Origin: Paratinospora sagittata
Taxonomy: Eukaryota > Streptophyta > Magnoliopsida > Ranunculales > Menispermaceae
Assembly: GCA_035771175.1 (NCBI GenBank)
Contig: CM069600.1
Coordinates: 339,501 to 403,500 of the forward strand
Reading direction: 5' to 3'
Length of the DNA stretch: 64,000 nt
The first letter of the stretch is position 1. The number at the start of each line of letters is the position of its first letter. The position numbers and the translations under genes are program-made. Shown piece by piece: positions 25,559 through 37,196 of this stretch. Below the pieces are notes generated by a model, which saw only the letters and a list, made by a program, of their open reading frames with translations, searched no databases and was not told the origin of the DNA.

Positions 25559-25940
25559 TAAGGGTGTCAATTGTTGGGTCAAAACGGTGAAACCAAACCG
25601 AATTGAACTGAACTGATGTGTTTAGTTCGGTTCGATTTGAATTGCAGGTTGAGAATTTGAAAATTGTACTAATCGAACTGAATCGAACCGATTAAGGTTA
25701 AAATCATAATTTATGTCAAATATAATGTAATATTTACATCTTACATAATTACAAGCATAGTTTTTCATGATAAAATTATATATTTTTATTATTTTATATT
25801 TAAAATAAATATTATTATAGGTTAAATATTGTCTAAATTGATTAACCCAAATCGACTTCATTCTGTTCGTTTCAATTCAAGTTGGTCAAGTAATCGGTTC
25901 GAGTACTAAACCGACCCAAATCAAGCCGATAACACCCTTA
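25559..25940. mobile_element. hAT-like MITE
   Basis: Terminal inverted repeats TAAGGGTGT and ACACCCTTA bound a 382-bp element. The flanks AAATTTAA (25551-25558) and GAATTTAT (25941-25948) agree at 6 of 8 positions, consistent with an old 8-bp hAT duplication. Subterminal CGGTTCGATT/AATCGAACCG-type repeats are typical of such AT-rich plant MITEs. No coding capacity. Confidence 0.6.
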
Positions 25941-26918
25941 GAATTTATTCTAATTCTAACTTATACCTCATATTTTATATCTTTAGAAAAATGGGTGAAT
26001 TTCATTTACTTGTTTTTGTTTTTTACATGGATGCACACTGCACTTAACTTTTCCCAACTACTACTACAGGGTCTGAGTTACATCGACATTTAAATTACAA
26101 GTAGTTATATTTTTACCGTAAATTGATAAAATATTACTTTTTTTCTAATCGGAACATTTAAAGGTGTCCGTTGCATGTGTCCAAAACATTTTACTCACTT
26201 TGGAAACTGTGTTTTATCTTCAATTGAAGTATCTAAAGGTCTTAAAAAATCTACTGCAAAAAAATGAATTGAAATGGAAGAAACACTTAATTTTTTTATG
26301 ACCCTTTCCTTTGTATCTCTAGATGATGAAGCTTGAAACTCACATTTAAAATATATTTGTTTTAGTACATTGTTAAAAGTTGAATTCGGAGATCTCAAGG
26401 AAATCTTGTTTTATGCATAATAAAAAAATACTAGTCTTTTTTAGCAGGCCTTAGAGGCAAACTTTAAGTACACACAAGGAACCATAGAAAAATTATGAAA
26501 ATGGCAATTGGCAGGAGATAGAATTCAGGCAATTTTGTGCATTTGTATATTAGAATCCATGTTTGTCTTTAATGGGCTTTGTTCAAATTCTTGTTTGTGT
26601 CTATAAATTTTGTGATTAAGGTGGTTTTTTGTCTTGTGATTCCACAGTGATGAAACTCATGAAAATTTGACACCATGGCTTCATTTTATGCAGTAGTGCT
26701 ACTGGATATTGCAATGTTACCTGTCTTCGATATGTTTGAACTGTAATTCAAGCAAGTTTAATCTAGTTTGGATGTTCAAACTCATAGTTGTTTACTAAAT
26801 TCTTGTTATGATTCAAGCTCATGGCTCTGAAATTTCATGATTAAGATGATTTTGTAGTCTTGATTAGTATATATATATAAGTGGAGTAGCTAGTTCTTGT
26901 TCTGAATTGTTTAACAAA

Positions 26919-29900
26919 ATGCCAGAATCATCTCGGAGGAGTAAAGGGAAGGTAAGGTGGAGCAAGTTATACACGTTTTCGTGCTTTCGACCTGGTGGTC
27001 TAGACGATGGCTCTTATGTGCAAGAGTTTGGTGGACCTGGTTTTAGTAGGGTGGTCTTCTGTAATGAGCCTCAGAAGCATAAGACCAAACCATATAGACA
27101 CCATGATAATTCGATTTCTACTACAAAATTCAATTTTGCGACATTTCTTCCTAAATCACTATATGAGCAGTTTCGCAGAGTTGCCAATCTTTATTTTTTA
27201 CTTGCTGCTGCGTTGTCCATTACTTCTTGGGCGCCATTCTACCCGCCAAGTGTTATTGCTCCTTTAGTGCTTGTTGTTGGGATTAGCATGGTTAAAGAAG
27301 CTGTGGAGGACTGGCATAGATTTATGCAGGTGAGATTCAGATAGATCATGCACCATTTTATTAGTGAGGATTTAGAAATTTGAATCAATGTTTATAATTG
27401 ATTAGTTTGGTTTCCTATAAATGCAATTACACACATCCAGGTGGTATCTGTTTTTTTTTTTTTTTTTTTCTTCTTTTTGTGTTGCATGCATCTGTGTATA
27501 AATTATCAAGTTCAATGGCATGCACTTTGAAAAGAAAGATTGTTGAGACATCTAAGTTTGCAGGATCGGGATGTGAATTCTCGAACTGCAAAAGTTCATG
27601 CTGGAAACGGCACATTTGTTCATAAACCATGGAGGACACTTTGTGTTGGAGATGTGATCAAAGTTGATAAAAATGAATATTTTCCAAGCGATCTTCTCTT
27701 TCTATCATCTAGCTATGATGATGGCGTTTGTTATGTTGAGACCATGAACCTTGATGGAGAAACCAATTTGAAAGTTAAAAGATGCCTAGAAGCCACTCTT
27801 GCATTGGATGACGATACGGAATTTATCAAATTCAACGCAACGGTTCGTTGTGAGGACCCAAACCCGAATCTATATTCTTTTATTGGAAATCTTGAGTTTG
27901 AAGGCAAGTCATACCCTTTATGTCCAGCCCAAGTGCTGTTAAGAGACTCAAAGCTTTGCAACACTGAATATGTTTATGGGGTGGTTATCTTCAGTGGATC
28001 AGATACAAAAGTTGTACAAAATTCAACTAGTTCTCCCTCTAAAAGGAGCCGAATTGAGAGAAAGATGGACAAAGTCATCTTTGTTCTTTTCTCACTTCTG
28101 GTTTTGATTTCACTCATTACAGCAATTGGGTCTTCTTTTTATACCAAATCCCATGTGAAAAAAATGTGGTATCTCCGTCCTGATGAAACCGATCCATCCT
28201 TTGATCCATTGAAGCCTATGTCATCAGGTTTATTGCAATTTGTAAGAGCCCTTATATTGTATGGTTACTTGATCCCAATTTCTCTTTATGTTTCCATTGA
28301 AATTGTCAAGGTATTACAAGCAATGTTCATCAATAATGACATTGAACTGTATGATGAAGTAACGGGAAAATCTGTTAAAGCCCGAACTTCTAATCTAAAT
28401 GAGGAGCTAGGCCAGGTTGAAATTATTCTATCTGACAAAACTGGGACTTTGACATGTAATCAGATGGAGTTTAGGAAATGTTCAATTGCGGGAATTTCAT
28501 ATGGTGGTGATATAAATGAAGTTGATCTTGCTGCATCTAAACGTATGAGCGCAGATTTTGAAAGATGTCGTTTTAGCTTTGACAGTTCTGATTCCAAGAG
28601 CCAAAAAAGTTTTGAATTATTCGAATTCTCTGTTACTGGAATTTCCACTCAAAAAGCTACATCGGGTGGTGACATTATCAAGAATTCAAGTGCTGGAAGT
28701 GTGAGAATTTCCCATTTGGGAAAGGAATTTTCCATGATTAAAGGTTTCAATTTCTATGATGATAGGCTAATGAACAAAATGTGGATACGTCGGTCCAACC
28801 TCCCCGATATAACAATGTTTTTCAAGGTCATGGCTTTGTGCCATACAGGAATAGCTATTGAAGATCATGAAACAGAGAAACTAAAATATGAGGCAGAATC
28901 ACCAGAGGAAGTCGCTTTTCTGATTGCATCACAAGAGTTTGAATTCACATTTACTAGAAGAACCCAATCTCTCATGGTTCTTAAAGAGTTTGATCCTACT
29001 TCATTAGTGGTGGTGGAAAGGTAATACAATTCCTTAAGTTTTTGGTTTTTTGTGGTTTGTATATATATACATGAAGGCTAATTTGATATCCACTCCCTTT
29101 GATCAGGGAGTACAAGCTTTTGAATCTTTTGGAGTTCAGTAGTTCTCGGAAGCGGATGTCTGTCATAGTAAGAGATGAAAATGGCAAAATATTTTTATTG
29201 TGCAAAGGCGCTGACAGGTTTGTTTCCATTCCTCTAAAAACTTGGTTAATCTAACTACCAAATAGCCTTGATCTCTACTTTTACTTTAAAATGAACCTCT
29301 ATTTGTGGTTAAGGTTTAAGCTCTAATAGAATAAGCCAAAACTTTTGTTTATTCGTGTGTAGACGCTTAACCTCTACTTCCATTAGAGCAAGAAAAATAA
29401 ATATATTCATAAAAAATAAAAATAAAAATTATTACCCTCTACGCTTTTTTAGAGGTTGCAAGCAGAGTTAATAAACACACCTTAAGAAGACTAATTTTTT
29501 CACTCATGTTTTATTTCTTAGTTTTATTGAATAACATAATGATCTTCCACCTGAATCTAATTTCCAAGTGTAGTTGAGAGCTTAGTTTCTTATGCATGAA
29601 AAGGTCTTTATTTAGAGAGCAGTATTGATAAAACTATATATTCAGAATCAACGCCCAACTTCACCCTCTTACATGTGGCATTTAATGGAGATTACATTGT
29701 ATTCTATTAATACTAATCACTTGCAAAAGTTGCAATTCATGGTCTAATGCCATTTATGAGCTATTTTTTTTTATTAGGAACTAGTATTTATAACTGCCCT
29801 TTAGTAGTGATTGCTTATTGTTTGTTAGTTTTTGTTTCCAGCAATATCTATGATAGGCTTGGAGAAGGTGGTAAGTTATATCAACAGGCAACAACTGCAC

Positions 29901-32900
29901 ACCTTTCTGATTACGCTGAAGATGGCTTGCGAACACTCGTGTTTGCATATCGAAGACTTGAATTAGAAGAATATGAAAATTGGAATGCAATATTTACAAA
30001 GGCTAAGATTACGATGGGACCTGAAAGAGAAAAACTACTGGAGAATGCATCTGAAATGATTGAAAAGAATTTAATTCTACTGGGAGCTGTTGCAATAGAA
30101 GACAAATTGCAAAAAGGGGTTAGTAACTTTGTTTTTATATTCATGCTGTTCTTAGAACTACTTGATATTCATGTTGAATTGTATTCAAAACTATACAAGA
30201 GGCATTTCTTGAGTATCACTGACTCTAATGATCATTCACTGGTACTATTGAATAATGAAGGTTCGAAAAAAATGAGATCTGTTTGAATCACAGGTTCCAG
30301 AGTGCATAGATAAACTTGCCCAGGCTGGTCTAAAGATATGGTTACTTACAGGAGATAAGAAGGAGACAGCAATTAACATTGGGTGAGTTTAATCTGTCAA
30401 CTTTTTTTTTTTCTTCATATTTATCAAGCTGATAAGCACGCCAAACTTTCAAAAAGTGAGAAAAAAAGAGAGAGAGATTAGTTCAAAATAGGTCTTCTTT
30501 GTTAATGATAACTTGATATGCATTGTTGGCCTTTATCTGATAGCTATAGCTTTTGGGTTGAGTGGTTTATAACATGGTATCAAACCCAGGTTTTGCAAAA
30601 GGTCTTGGGTTCAATTATTCTCGTTATTGGCATTTGCATGTTCCTCCTCATTTGCATAATTGGTATTTCTCTTCTTCTATATCTCTTCTGACACTCCACG
30701 TGTAGGATGGGGCTACACTTGAGGGAGAGTGTTAATAATAGCTTGATGTGCACCCTTATCTGATAGCTATAGTTTTTGGGTTGAGTAGCTTCTAACATTC
30801 TTATCCCGATATTCCATGTATTTTCTGGAGTTGGCAGATTTGCTTGCAGTTTACTTAGACATGACATGAAACAATTCCATTTGAGTTTGGGGAAAGAAGC
30901 AGAGTCAAGGAACCAAGAACAGGTTTGTATTATGTTTATGGAAACTATAAGATGAGAAGCTCCTGTGTGCTCATGAACTTTGCTTTACTTCTCTAATTTT
31001 TTGAAGATTACATTTGATAGTAGATTATATTTCATAATACCGTATGAGGCAAGCGAAACAAGCTTAATATAGTAATGGTGTTCTTATTATTTCAGGCCAT
31101 GAAAGAAGACATTTTGCTCCAAATCAAAACTGCTTACCAATCAATCTGTGAAGAAAGTAGTAAGACTGCACTGTTTGCTCTAGTTGTTGATGGGAAAGCT
31201 CTTGAACTTGCTTTGAGAAGTGAAGTGAAAGAGCAGTTTCTACGACTGGCTGTAAATTGTGCTTCTGTTATATGCTGTCGGGTGTCTCCCAAACAAAAGG
31301 CCTTGGTAAGATATTATGACTAGGCCTAACGATAATTTCGTTTATCGTTTTTTGAATCTCACACTAATAATAGGTTTGTTTATAATGGTATCTTATAGAG
31401 CTTACTTGATATTGATTTTAACAAAGTTATGCTAAGAAGGCATTGATATTAGTCAAGGATGGACTTGATTAGGATAATTATCTCCCCTGTTGGCATAAAA
31501 TCAATATAACTTAAAAATATTAGACCGTCTAGTTTTACCATTGATTGTGAGTCTGAGATCAATAGTCGAGATTCATCGGGTATGACAACTATGGTGTGAA
31601 GATCCATCTCTCCGAAAATCACAACTTGATTGATGTCAAAAATTCTAATGGGAAGTTATGCATATTCTTCTTTTACAATCTATTCATGTCCGTGTTTCTC
31701 TTTCAGGTTACAAGATTAGTTAAGGGATATACTGGTCGAACAATCTTGGCCATTGGTGATGGAGCAAATGATGTTGGGATGATTCAAGAAGCAGATATTG
31801 GGGTTGGAATCAGTGGCATGGAAGGAATGCAGGTAAAAAAATTTCAAGTTTTCAAGGTTTAGACATCCAAAAGCAACAAGAACCATGTATTTGAACTTTC
31901 TACATATTTAAAATAGCTTGCTTCTTGCTGAGAGATTTGAGAGCAGATATGAACTCTGTGTTTTATGGGGATGCACTTGCAGGCTGTCATGGCAAGTGAC
32001 TTTTCATTGCCTCAGTTCCGTTTTCTAGAGCGGTTGCTTATAGTTCATGGACATTGGTGTTACAAGAGAATTGCCAAGATGGTGAACTTACCTTCTCTTA
32101 TTTGGTGAAGTTCTCTTTAATATGGACGTTCTTTTAACATTTTTTGCAATTTCCTTTTGTCACAGATTCTCTATTTCATATACAAGAACATAGCGTTTGG
32201 TCTTACTCTATTCTACGTTGAGTTATGTTCGAGTTTCTCTGGGGCGGTCATATATGATGATTGGTATATGACCTTATTCAATGTTGCCTTGACATCCTTG
32301 CCTGTCATATCTTTAGGCGTCCTCGAGCAGGATGTTTCGTCCAACGTATGCCTACAGGTATAAAACTCCCTAATTATAATATCTATGCCAAAATGCCTCG
32401 CTAAATTGTTTTCATAAGTATTGTTTGATACAACAATCCATACACTTGGATTTTCTCTAGAATTGTGAATGTTCAATAACGGTTGTTGAAACAGTTAGGG
32501 ATAAAGCTTATGGGCCTACCTTGTCCTTGAAAACTGGCTTAAAAGGAGAGGGTTATCCATGACTTATACATCGCATATCGTGATTATACCTAGGTAATGC
32601 CCCCCCCCCCTTGCGCCAAGGCTAGAGTCACTAGGCACTCACCCTCCATGCAGGGCTAGAGATACAAACCCAACCCGTCCCTGGTACATACTTGCTTAGA
32701 TACCATGATAAAGCCTATTGCTCATCATAATTCTACCCAGGCAATGCGAGACTATACTAACAATTATAATCAAAGCTTTAATATCATGTTGTTTTTATCA
32801 ATTGCTAGTTTCCGGCACTTTATCAACAAGGACCACGGAATATCTACTTCAGCTGGTTCCGCATTATCGGGTGGATAACAAACGGGGCGTTTGCTTCTCT

Positions 32901-33459
32901 AGCTATCTTTACTTTAAATCTTCATGTCTTCTCTTCCTCAGCTTTTCGGGCCAACGGATATATCCCAGATATTGCTATACTCGGAGCCATCACATATACA
33001 TGCATCATTTGGACTGTCAACTGCCAATTCGCTCTAATTGTTAGCAACTTCACTTGGATACACCATACTTTCATCTGGGGAAGCATTGCATTCTGGTACA
33101 TTTTCTTGTATATCTATGGCGCTCTTCCTCCGATATACTCAAAAGGCGGGTATCAAATTCTTGCCGAAGAATTTGTTTCATCGCCTTTGTATTGGTTGGT
33201 TACGTTGCCTGTAGTAGTAGTGTCTCTTCTTCCATATTTCTTGCATGTTGCCACCCAACGGTTGTTCGATCCAATGGACGACCAAGTGTTGCAGGAGATG
33301 AAGCATGCAAAAAAAGATATTACTGACAATTTAATTTGGTTAAAAGAACAAGATTGTTCGAAGAAGAAGAGTACCCATATTGGTTTTTCAGCAAGGGTGG
33401 ATGCAAGGATTCGATTTCTTAAAGCACATTTGCAGCCAAAAAATAGTTCATTTTTGTGA
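26919..33459 (+). CDS. P4-type phospholipid-transporting ATPase (flippase), 1235 aa
   Basis: Eleven exons: 26919-27329, 27564-29020, 29107-29217, 29842-30118, 30294-30382, 30838-30922, 31096-31305, 31707-31832, 31983-32081, 32166-32357 and 32809-33459. They total 3708 nt with all junctions in phase. Key motifs: DGET actuator loop (residues 201-204), PISL in membrane helix 4 (375-378), DKTGT with phosphorylated Asp428, and hinge GDGANDVGM (about 897-905). Membrane segments follow near [16 protein letters not shown] and through the last exon. The N-terminus ([40 protein letters not shown]) is that of plant ALA proteins, which flip phospholipids to the cytosolic leaflet with an ALIS/CDC50 partner. 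The paralogue within the ALA family cannot be fixed here. Introns 3, 5 and 10 carry transposons. Confidence 0.97.
29243..29482. mobile_element. MITE in flippase intron 3, same family as 7560-7785
   Basis: It shares ordered blocks with the Tourist-like element at 7560-7785: CTTTAAAATGAA, CTCTATTTGT, GGTTTAAGCTCTNATA, AATAAGCCAAAA, CCTCTAC and a 3' end AATAAACACACC. The 5' end is worn and its target duplication is not clear. It lies within the intron between exons ending 29217 and starting 29842. Confidence 0.65.
30500..30797 (+). mobile_element. Complete TRIM (miniature LTR element) in flippase intron 5
   Basis: A 75-bp 5' LTR (30500-30574, TGTTAATG...TATAACA) and a 68-bp 3' LTR (30730-30797, TGTTAATA...TCTAACA) share most of their sequence. 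Directly after the 5' LTR comes TGGTATCAAACCCAGG, close to the initiator-Met tRNA primer site. Directly before the 3' LTR is a purine tract (GAGGGAGAG). TTCTT flanks both ends (30495-30499 and 30798-30802), an exact 5-bp target duplication. The 155-bp interior has no ORF. TRIMs move with enzymes from autonomous LTR elements. It ends 40 bp before exon 6 of the flippase. Confidence 0.9.
32500..32760 (-). mobile_element. Degenerate TRIM-like LTR element in flippase intron 10
   Basis: Read on the minus strand, a TGTTAGTATAG...TTTATCA segment is followed by TGGTATCTAAGC, a near match to the initiator-Met tRNA primer site. About 110 bp further a G-run (complement of C at 32600-32610) acts like a polypurine tract. 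The next 31 nt (CATTACCTAGGTATAATC...) match the first segment's second half at roughly 23 positions. The second LTR extends further and has diverged. Target duplication not found. Confidence 0.45.
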
Positions 33460-33835
33460 TGTAAACTGTGTTTGATGAGGTTCTATGTTTTTTTCACATT
33501 CTTTCTTCTGTTCTTCGTAAAAATTCTAATCTTAGCAATGATTTTCCTCGTCTTCTCTTTGATTATAGTCTTACAATTTCTCAAATATTTAGTCATGCAT
33601 GTTAGTTTTTCTCATCATGTATATGACATGACATGATATTCATCGATTCAATCTTATGACATAGAATAATCTTGTCTATGATTTCAAATTTGAATGATCA
33701 AATATGAATAAGATCTTACTTATTTCTATGATTTTGTCTTGAATATGGTTTTTGTAAGCTTCTATAGCCCTATATTAGGCAGCTTCCCTTGTGCGATGTT
33801 TGGGTCCGTTGAGCCTATTTTGTTTAAACGTTCAC

Positions 33836-34014
33836 AGGCCATTTGGGAGAGCTTTTTCAAAGTGCTTTTAGAGCAAAAATATTTTTGGAGGTGTTTGACA
33901 ACACCTACTTCTAACCAAACTGCAGTAAAAAAAAAAAAAAAAAACAGTTTTCTATTTTTAGAAAAAGCTGGGTGAGACCTGCTTTTTTCAAAAGCGTTGT
34001 CTCTAAAATGGAGC
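33836..34014 (+). mobile_element. MITE, left member of an inverted pair
   Basis: The element runs from GGCCATTTGGGAGAGC to GTCTCTAAAATGGAGCC with interior landmarks GTGCTTTTAGAGCAAAAA, AAACTGCAGTAAAAAA and CTATTTTTAGAAAAAGCTG. It resembles 16018-16212 and, inverted, 34037-34216. No coding capacity; boundaries approximate. Confidence 0.6.
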
Positions 34015-34036
34015 CATATCTTTATAGTGATATTAT

Positions 34037-34216
34037 AGCCCCATTTGGTATGAAAAAGTGATTATAGAGACAATACTTTTTAAAAAAGTTAGTTTCATTT
34101 AGCTTCTCTAATGACAAAAAAAAATTGTGTTTCCAACAACAATTTAACCGTAAGTAGATGTTATCAGATACTCTAGACCCAAAAACACTTTGCAAAAGCA
34201 GTGTCAAACAGGGCCC
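34037..34216 (-). mobile_element. MITE, right member of an inverted pair
   Basis: On the minus strand it reads CCTGTTTGACACTGCTTTTG, AAGTGTTTTTGGGTC, AACATCTACTTA, then GAAGCTAAATGAA and AGTATTGTCTCTATAATC. This follows the order of its neighbour at 33836-34014 but in opposite orientation. The pair is a potential long hairpin downstream of the flippase stop codon. Confidence 0.6.
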
Positions 34217-34837
34217 GCATATATGGAGTATTTAGTCTTCTTTGGCTTATAGAGTCTTCATCATTTACACCATAGGACCAGCATAACAAAAAAGAAGAAG
34301 AAGAAGAAGCTTAAATCTTGCTTTATCAAAGTAAAGGGTAGCAAACAAAAGTTAGGTAGCCTCGTTAGTTGTGAAACAAGATATAGGCTGAGGTTGAGAT
34401 ACTAGTCTTGATTTTAAGTTTGAATTCATGCCCATGTCTATATGTCTATTTTGGGGAGGGACTCTCCAATACTGCATACAGTTTCTGAGTCTAGACTAGT
34501 CTAGCATCCGCAAAGGAGTTAATAAGAACACATGGGTCACAAAAAAAAAAAAAAAAAAAAAAGGTAAAAGATAGTAATGCTAGAGTGTGACATTCGAGCT
34601 TATCAAATAACATATATATGTCTCAAATCACGTACAACTTTTCTGATTGGTATAAAGCATATATATGATTCGATCATCAATAAAGTAAGAGTGTCCTTTC
34701 AGTTTCTTCTATTCATTATTAACTTTCATATCTTCTCATCCTTCAAATTAATTTTTATTCAAAAGGATAATTACATATACAAGATTTAATGGTAAATCCA
34801 ACTTAGCCTCAACCAAAAAATAAAAATAAAAATTAAA

Positions 34838-35060
34838 CGGGCTAAAAGCTTGAAAGTTAACAAAAAAAAAAGAATAAAAAGGTAAAGAGAGTTAAAAGTT
34901 ACTAAAATAAATAAATAAATAAATAAAAGGGGGTTTAAATTTACTAAAAAATAATAATAATAAAGTGGGGTTAAAAATTACTAAAAAAATTAAATAAATA
35001 AAAGAGGCTGAAAATTACTAAAAATAAAATAAAAGGGTGCTGAAAATAGTAAAAAAAAAT
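34838..35060. repeat. A-rich degenerate minisatellite
   Basis: About six diverged units of 30-48 bp each have a G-rich start, TTAAAAATTACTAAAAA, and an (AAATAAAT)n tail. No function seen. Confidence 0.7.
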
Positions 35061-35570
35061 TTAAAAATAAGTCTTGTATTTACCAATATTACAAAACAAA
35101 TCTTTTAGTGCATTTTTACCAAATTACCCATAATTGTATTTTTTTATATAAATTTATTTGACAATTTTATACTAAAAGTAGTGAGTAGTTTAAAAATTTA
35201 TGATAAGAGTAGTATACTGTGAGTTAAGTACGTTGAGTGTCAATGTCATTTTTCGACACTGGTATCTAATTCTTTTGAAAGTTTTTGAGATATGTGTGTA
35301 TTGTATAATATCTCTAAATACACACGCATTCTTAAAATATCTAAAGAAGATTGAGTGTCTGCGTTAACATTACTCTATATATATATAGAGAGAGGAATGT
35401 TTATATTATTCTATGACGTTTATGACCAATAAGGGTGAAGAACAAAAACAATTATTTTTGTTATTTAAAATGATAAAATCAAGAGTCTAATTGCAACAAT
35501 ATAATTATAATCTCCAATATAAATGTATACAAATATTTTTTGAATTGCATGAGCTCCAGCAATTAACACA

Positions 35571-36377
35571 TCACCCAGCAAAGATTGGTAAATACATAAG
35601 ACTTGTCACAGCTTCTTGTAACCATTCCTCTCCAATATTATCTTTATCCTGTAAAACCCAAATAAATAAATAACCATAACACCACATGCCCTTGAAATTA
35701 TAAAAAATAAATAAATATCTTATTTCTTTAAAATAACAAAAGTGTTAAAAAAAAAAACCAAAAGTAAAAGAAAAAAACCCTTAAACTATTCTTCCCTTTT
35801 TTAAAAAAATAATATATATATATAGAGAATATATTAAGATACTTTGAGCAAGTTGTTTTTTTTTTTTTTAATTTATTCCAATGAATTACCTCAATGCAAC
35901 CATCATAGTACTCCTCGTCTTCTTGATTATTATTGTTATTGTTGTTGTTGTTATTGTTATTGTTATTGTTCTTCGTGGGTACCATTGATTCTTCACCAAG
36001 TTCATTATTCCTCGCAAATCTTCCTCGAACTCGGATCCTCCTATCTGCTAAAGTCTTTCGACACGCATACTGTAAAATTAATTAGAACTTTATCAGAATA
36101 ATTATTTTAAAAAATTATAATAAATTAAAATTTTACTCCCATTAAAAAAAAAATTGGAACATGTAAAACCAAAATATATAAATGATCACTAATAATGATA
36201 ATATAAGTAAGTAAATGAATGAATAAATAAACAACCTTGATTGTTTTATTGAAATTCCTCTGGTTTCTCTTCTTGAGGTATTTCAAGATTCTATCCTTCC
36301 TTTCTTCTACTGAGTATCGTCGAACTTTGACACTTGGTTCTTCCATATTTCCCATTGATGTTCTTCCTTGAATTGCC

Positions 36378-36464
<87 letters not shown>

Positions 36465-37084
36465 AAATTAATCAATCGTATTTAATATATCATCATCAAA
36501 CTAAAGAATTAATTAGTTCTTAAATTAACACTTACCCAATTATTAGCATCAGATTGGTTGCAAATCAATGGCTGGAAATCCGGGAAAAACTGGTTACTGA
36601 ACTGATGATGATGATGATGATGATGATGATAATTCTCATGATACATTTCTTGTTGCTGGAACTGATCATGAGCTGTGTTAGAATCCTTCACTACAACTCC
36701 ATTATCAACACTACTACTACTTCTAGTACTAATGATAGTACTGCTGGATAATAAGCCTCCCATGGTATCAAACTCCGGCGGCATCATCGCAACGTTATTG
36801 ACGGTCGGGACTTCGAACAGAAGCCTGTCAGGGAACATTGCTGCACCGCCACCTCCAAAGATCGGAGAAGACATGGTGGTACTACTGTGATCAGTGCTAC
36901 TTTCGGGTACCGTTGGAACGATGATATCATCGGCGGCGGCGCTTCCGTAGGAAGAGAGGCTTTCTTGGCTCCACATTGCAGCAGCGATAGAGGCAATACT
37001 GTTGTCATCGATGATGGAAGGGAAGATTTGTCGAAAATCGGAGGAGAAGAGGCTGTTAGGATCAAAAGTGTTCATGGAAGACAT
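35571..37084 (-). CDS. CCT-domain transcriptional regulator, 315 aa
   Basis: Four minus-strand exons: 37084-36536, 36376-36236, 36069-35890 and 35648-35571 (TGA stop). All junctions are in phase 0; total 948 nt. The N-terminus is acidic/Ser-rich (MSSMNTFDPNSLFSSDF), with a run of eight His near residue 160. A CCT domain spans exons 2-3: RRYSVEERKDRILKYLKK, QRNFNKTIK, YACRKTLADRRIRVRGRFAR. Its basic part combines nuclear import with DNA or NF-Y contact. After it comes a run of 15 Asn, then EDEEYYDG and a hydrophobic end (WLQEAVTSLMYLPIFAG). No B-box or response-regulator domain is present, so it belongs to the CMF (CCT motif only) group, several members of which affect flowering or stress. Target genes unknown. 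The exon-2 acceptor abuts a long AT microsatellite. Confidence 0.93.
36381..36458. repeat. (AT)39 microsatellite at a splice acceptor
   Basis: A pure AT dinucleotide tract of about 78 bp lies in intron 1 of the CCT gene. It ends four bases from the TAG acceptor of exon 2 (exon start 36376 on the minus strand). Such tracts are highly length-variable. Confidence 0.97.
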
Positions 37085-37188
37085 TGAAGGATAAGGAGGA
37101 AGGAAGTAAGGAAGCTTTTTATGTTTATGTTTTTATGTTGTTTTTCTTTTTTCCTTTTGAATGATTTTGCATGGACGCTCATGTGGAA

Positions 37189-37196
37189 TTTATATA
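37189..37196 (-). promoter_or_regulatory. Probable TATA box of the CCT gene
   Basis: TATATAAA on the minus strand lies 105 bp upstream of the start codon, followed by a pyrimidine-rich leader. The position suits a TATA box with a roughly 70-nt 5' UTR. Confidence 0.6.

Larger units (their letters stand above)
24161..26918. other. Intergenic region upstream of the flippase gene
   Basis: AT-rich spacer with no gene. It holds an 88-bp tandem duplication (25175-25349), a hAT-like MITE (25559-25940) and possibly a worn copy of the 62786-63030 MITE family near 24916-25080. The flippase promoter should lie at the right end; an AT-rich TATA-like run (about 26867-26880) is too common a sequence to call with confidence. 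Confidence 0.5.
33460..35570. other. Intergenic between flippase and CCT gene
   Basis: The two genes converge, so both 3' UTRs fall here. It contains two MITEs in inverted orientation (33836-34216), a poly-A run near 34540-34562, and an A-rich minisatellite (about 34838-35060). No further gene recognised. Confidence 0.5.

Noticed and set aside
26867..26880. TATA box of the flippase gene
   Set aside because: It is a plain TA run about 40 bp from the ATG, leaving almost no 5' UTR; not convincing.
34838..35060. CRISPR-like array
   Set aside because: Units are degenerate, A-rich and variable in length with no unique spacers; a plant minisatellite.
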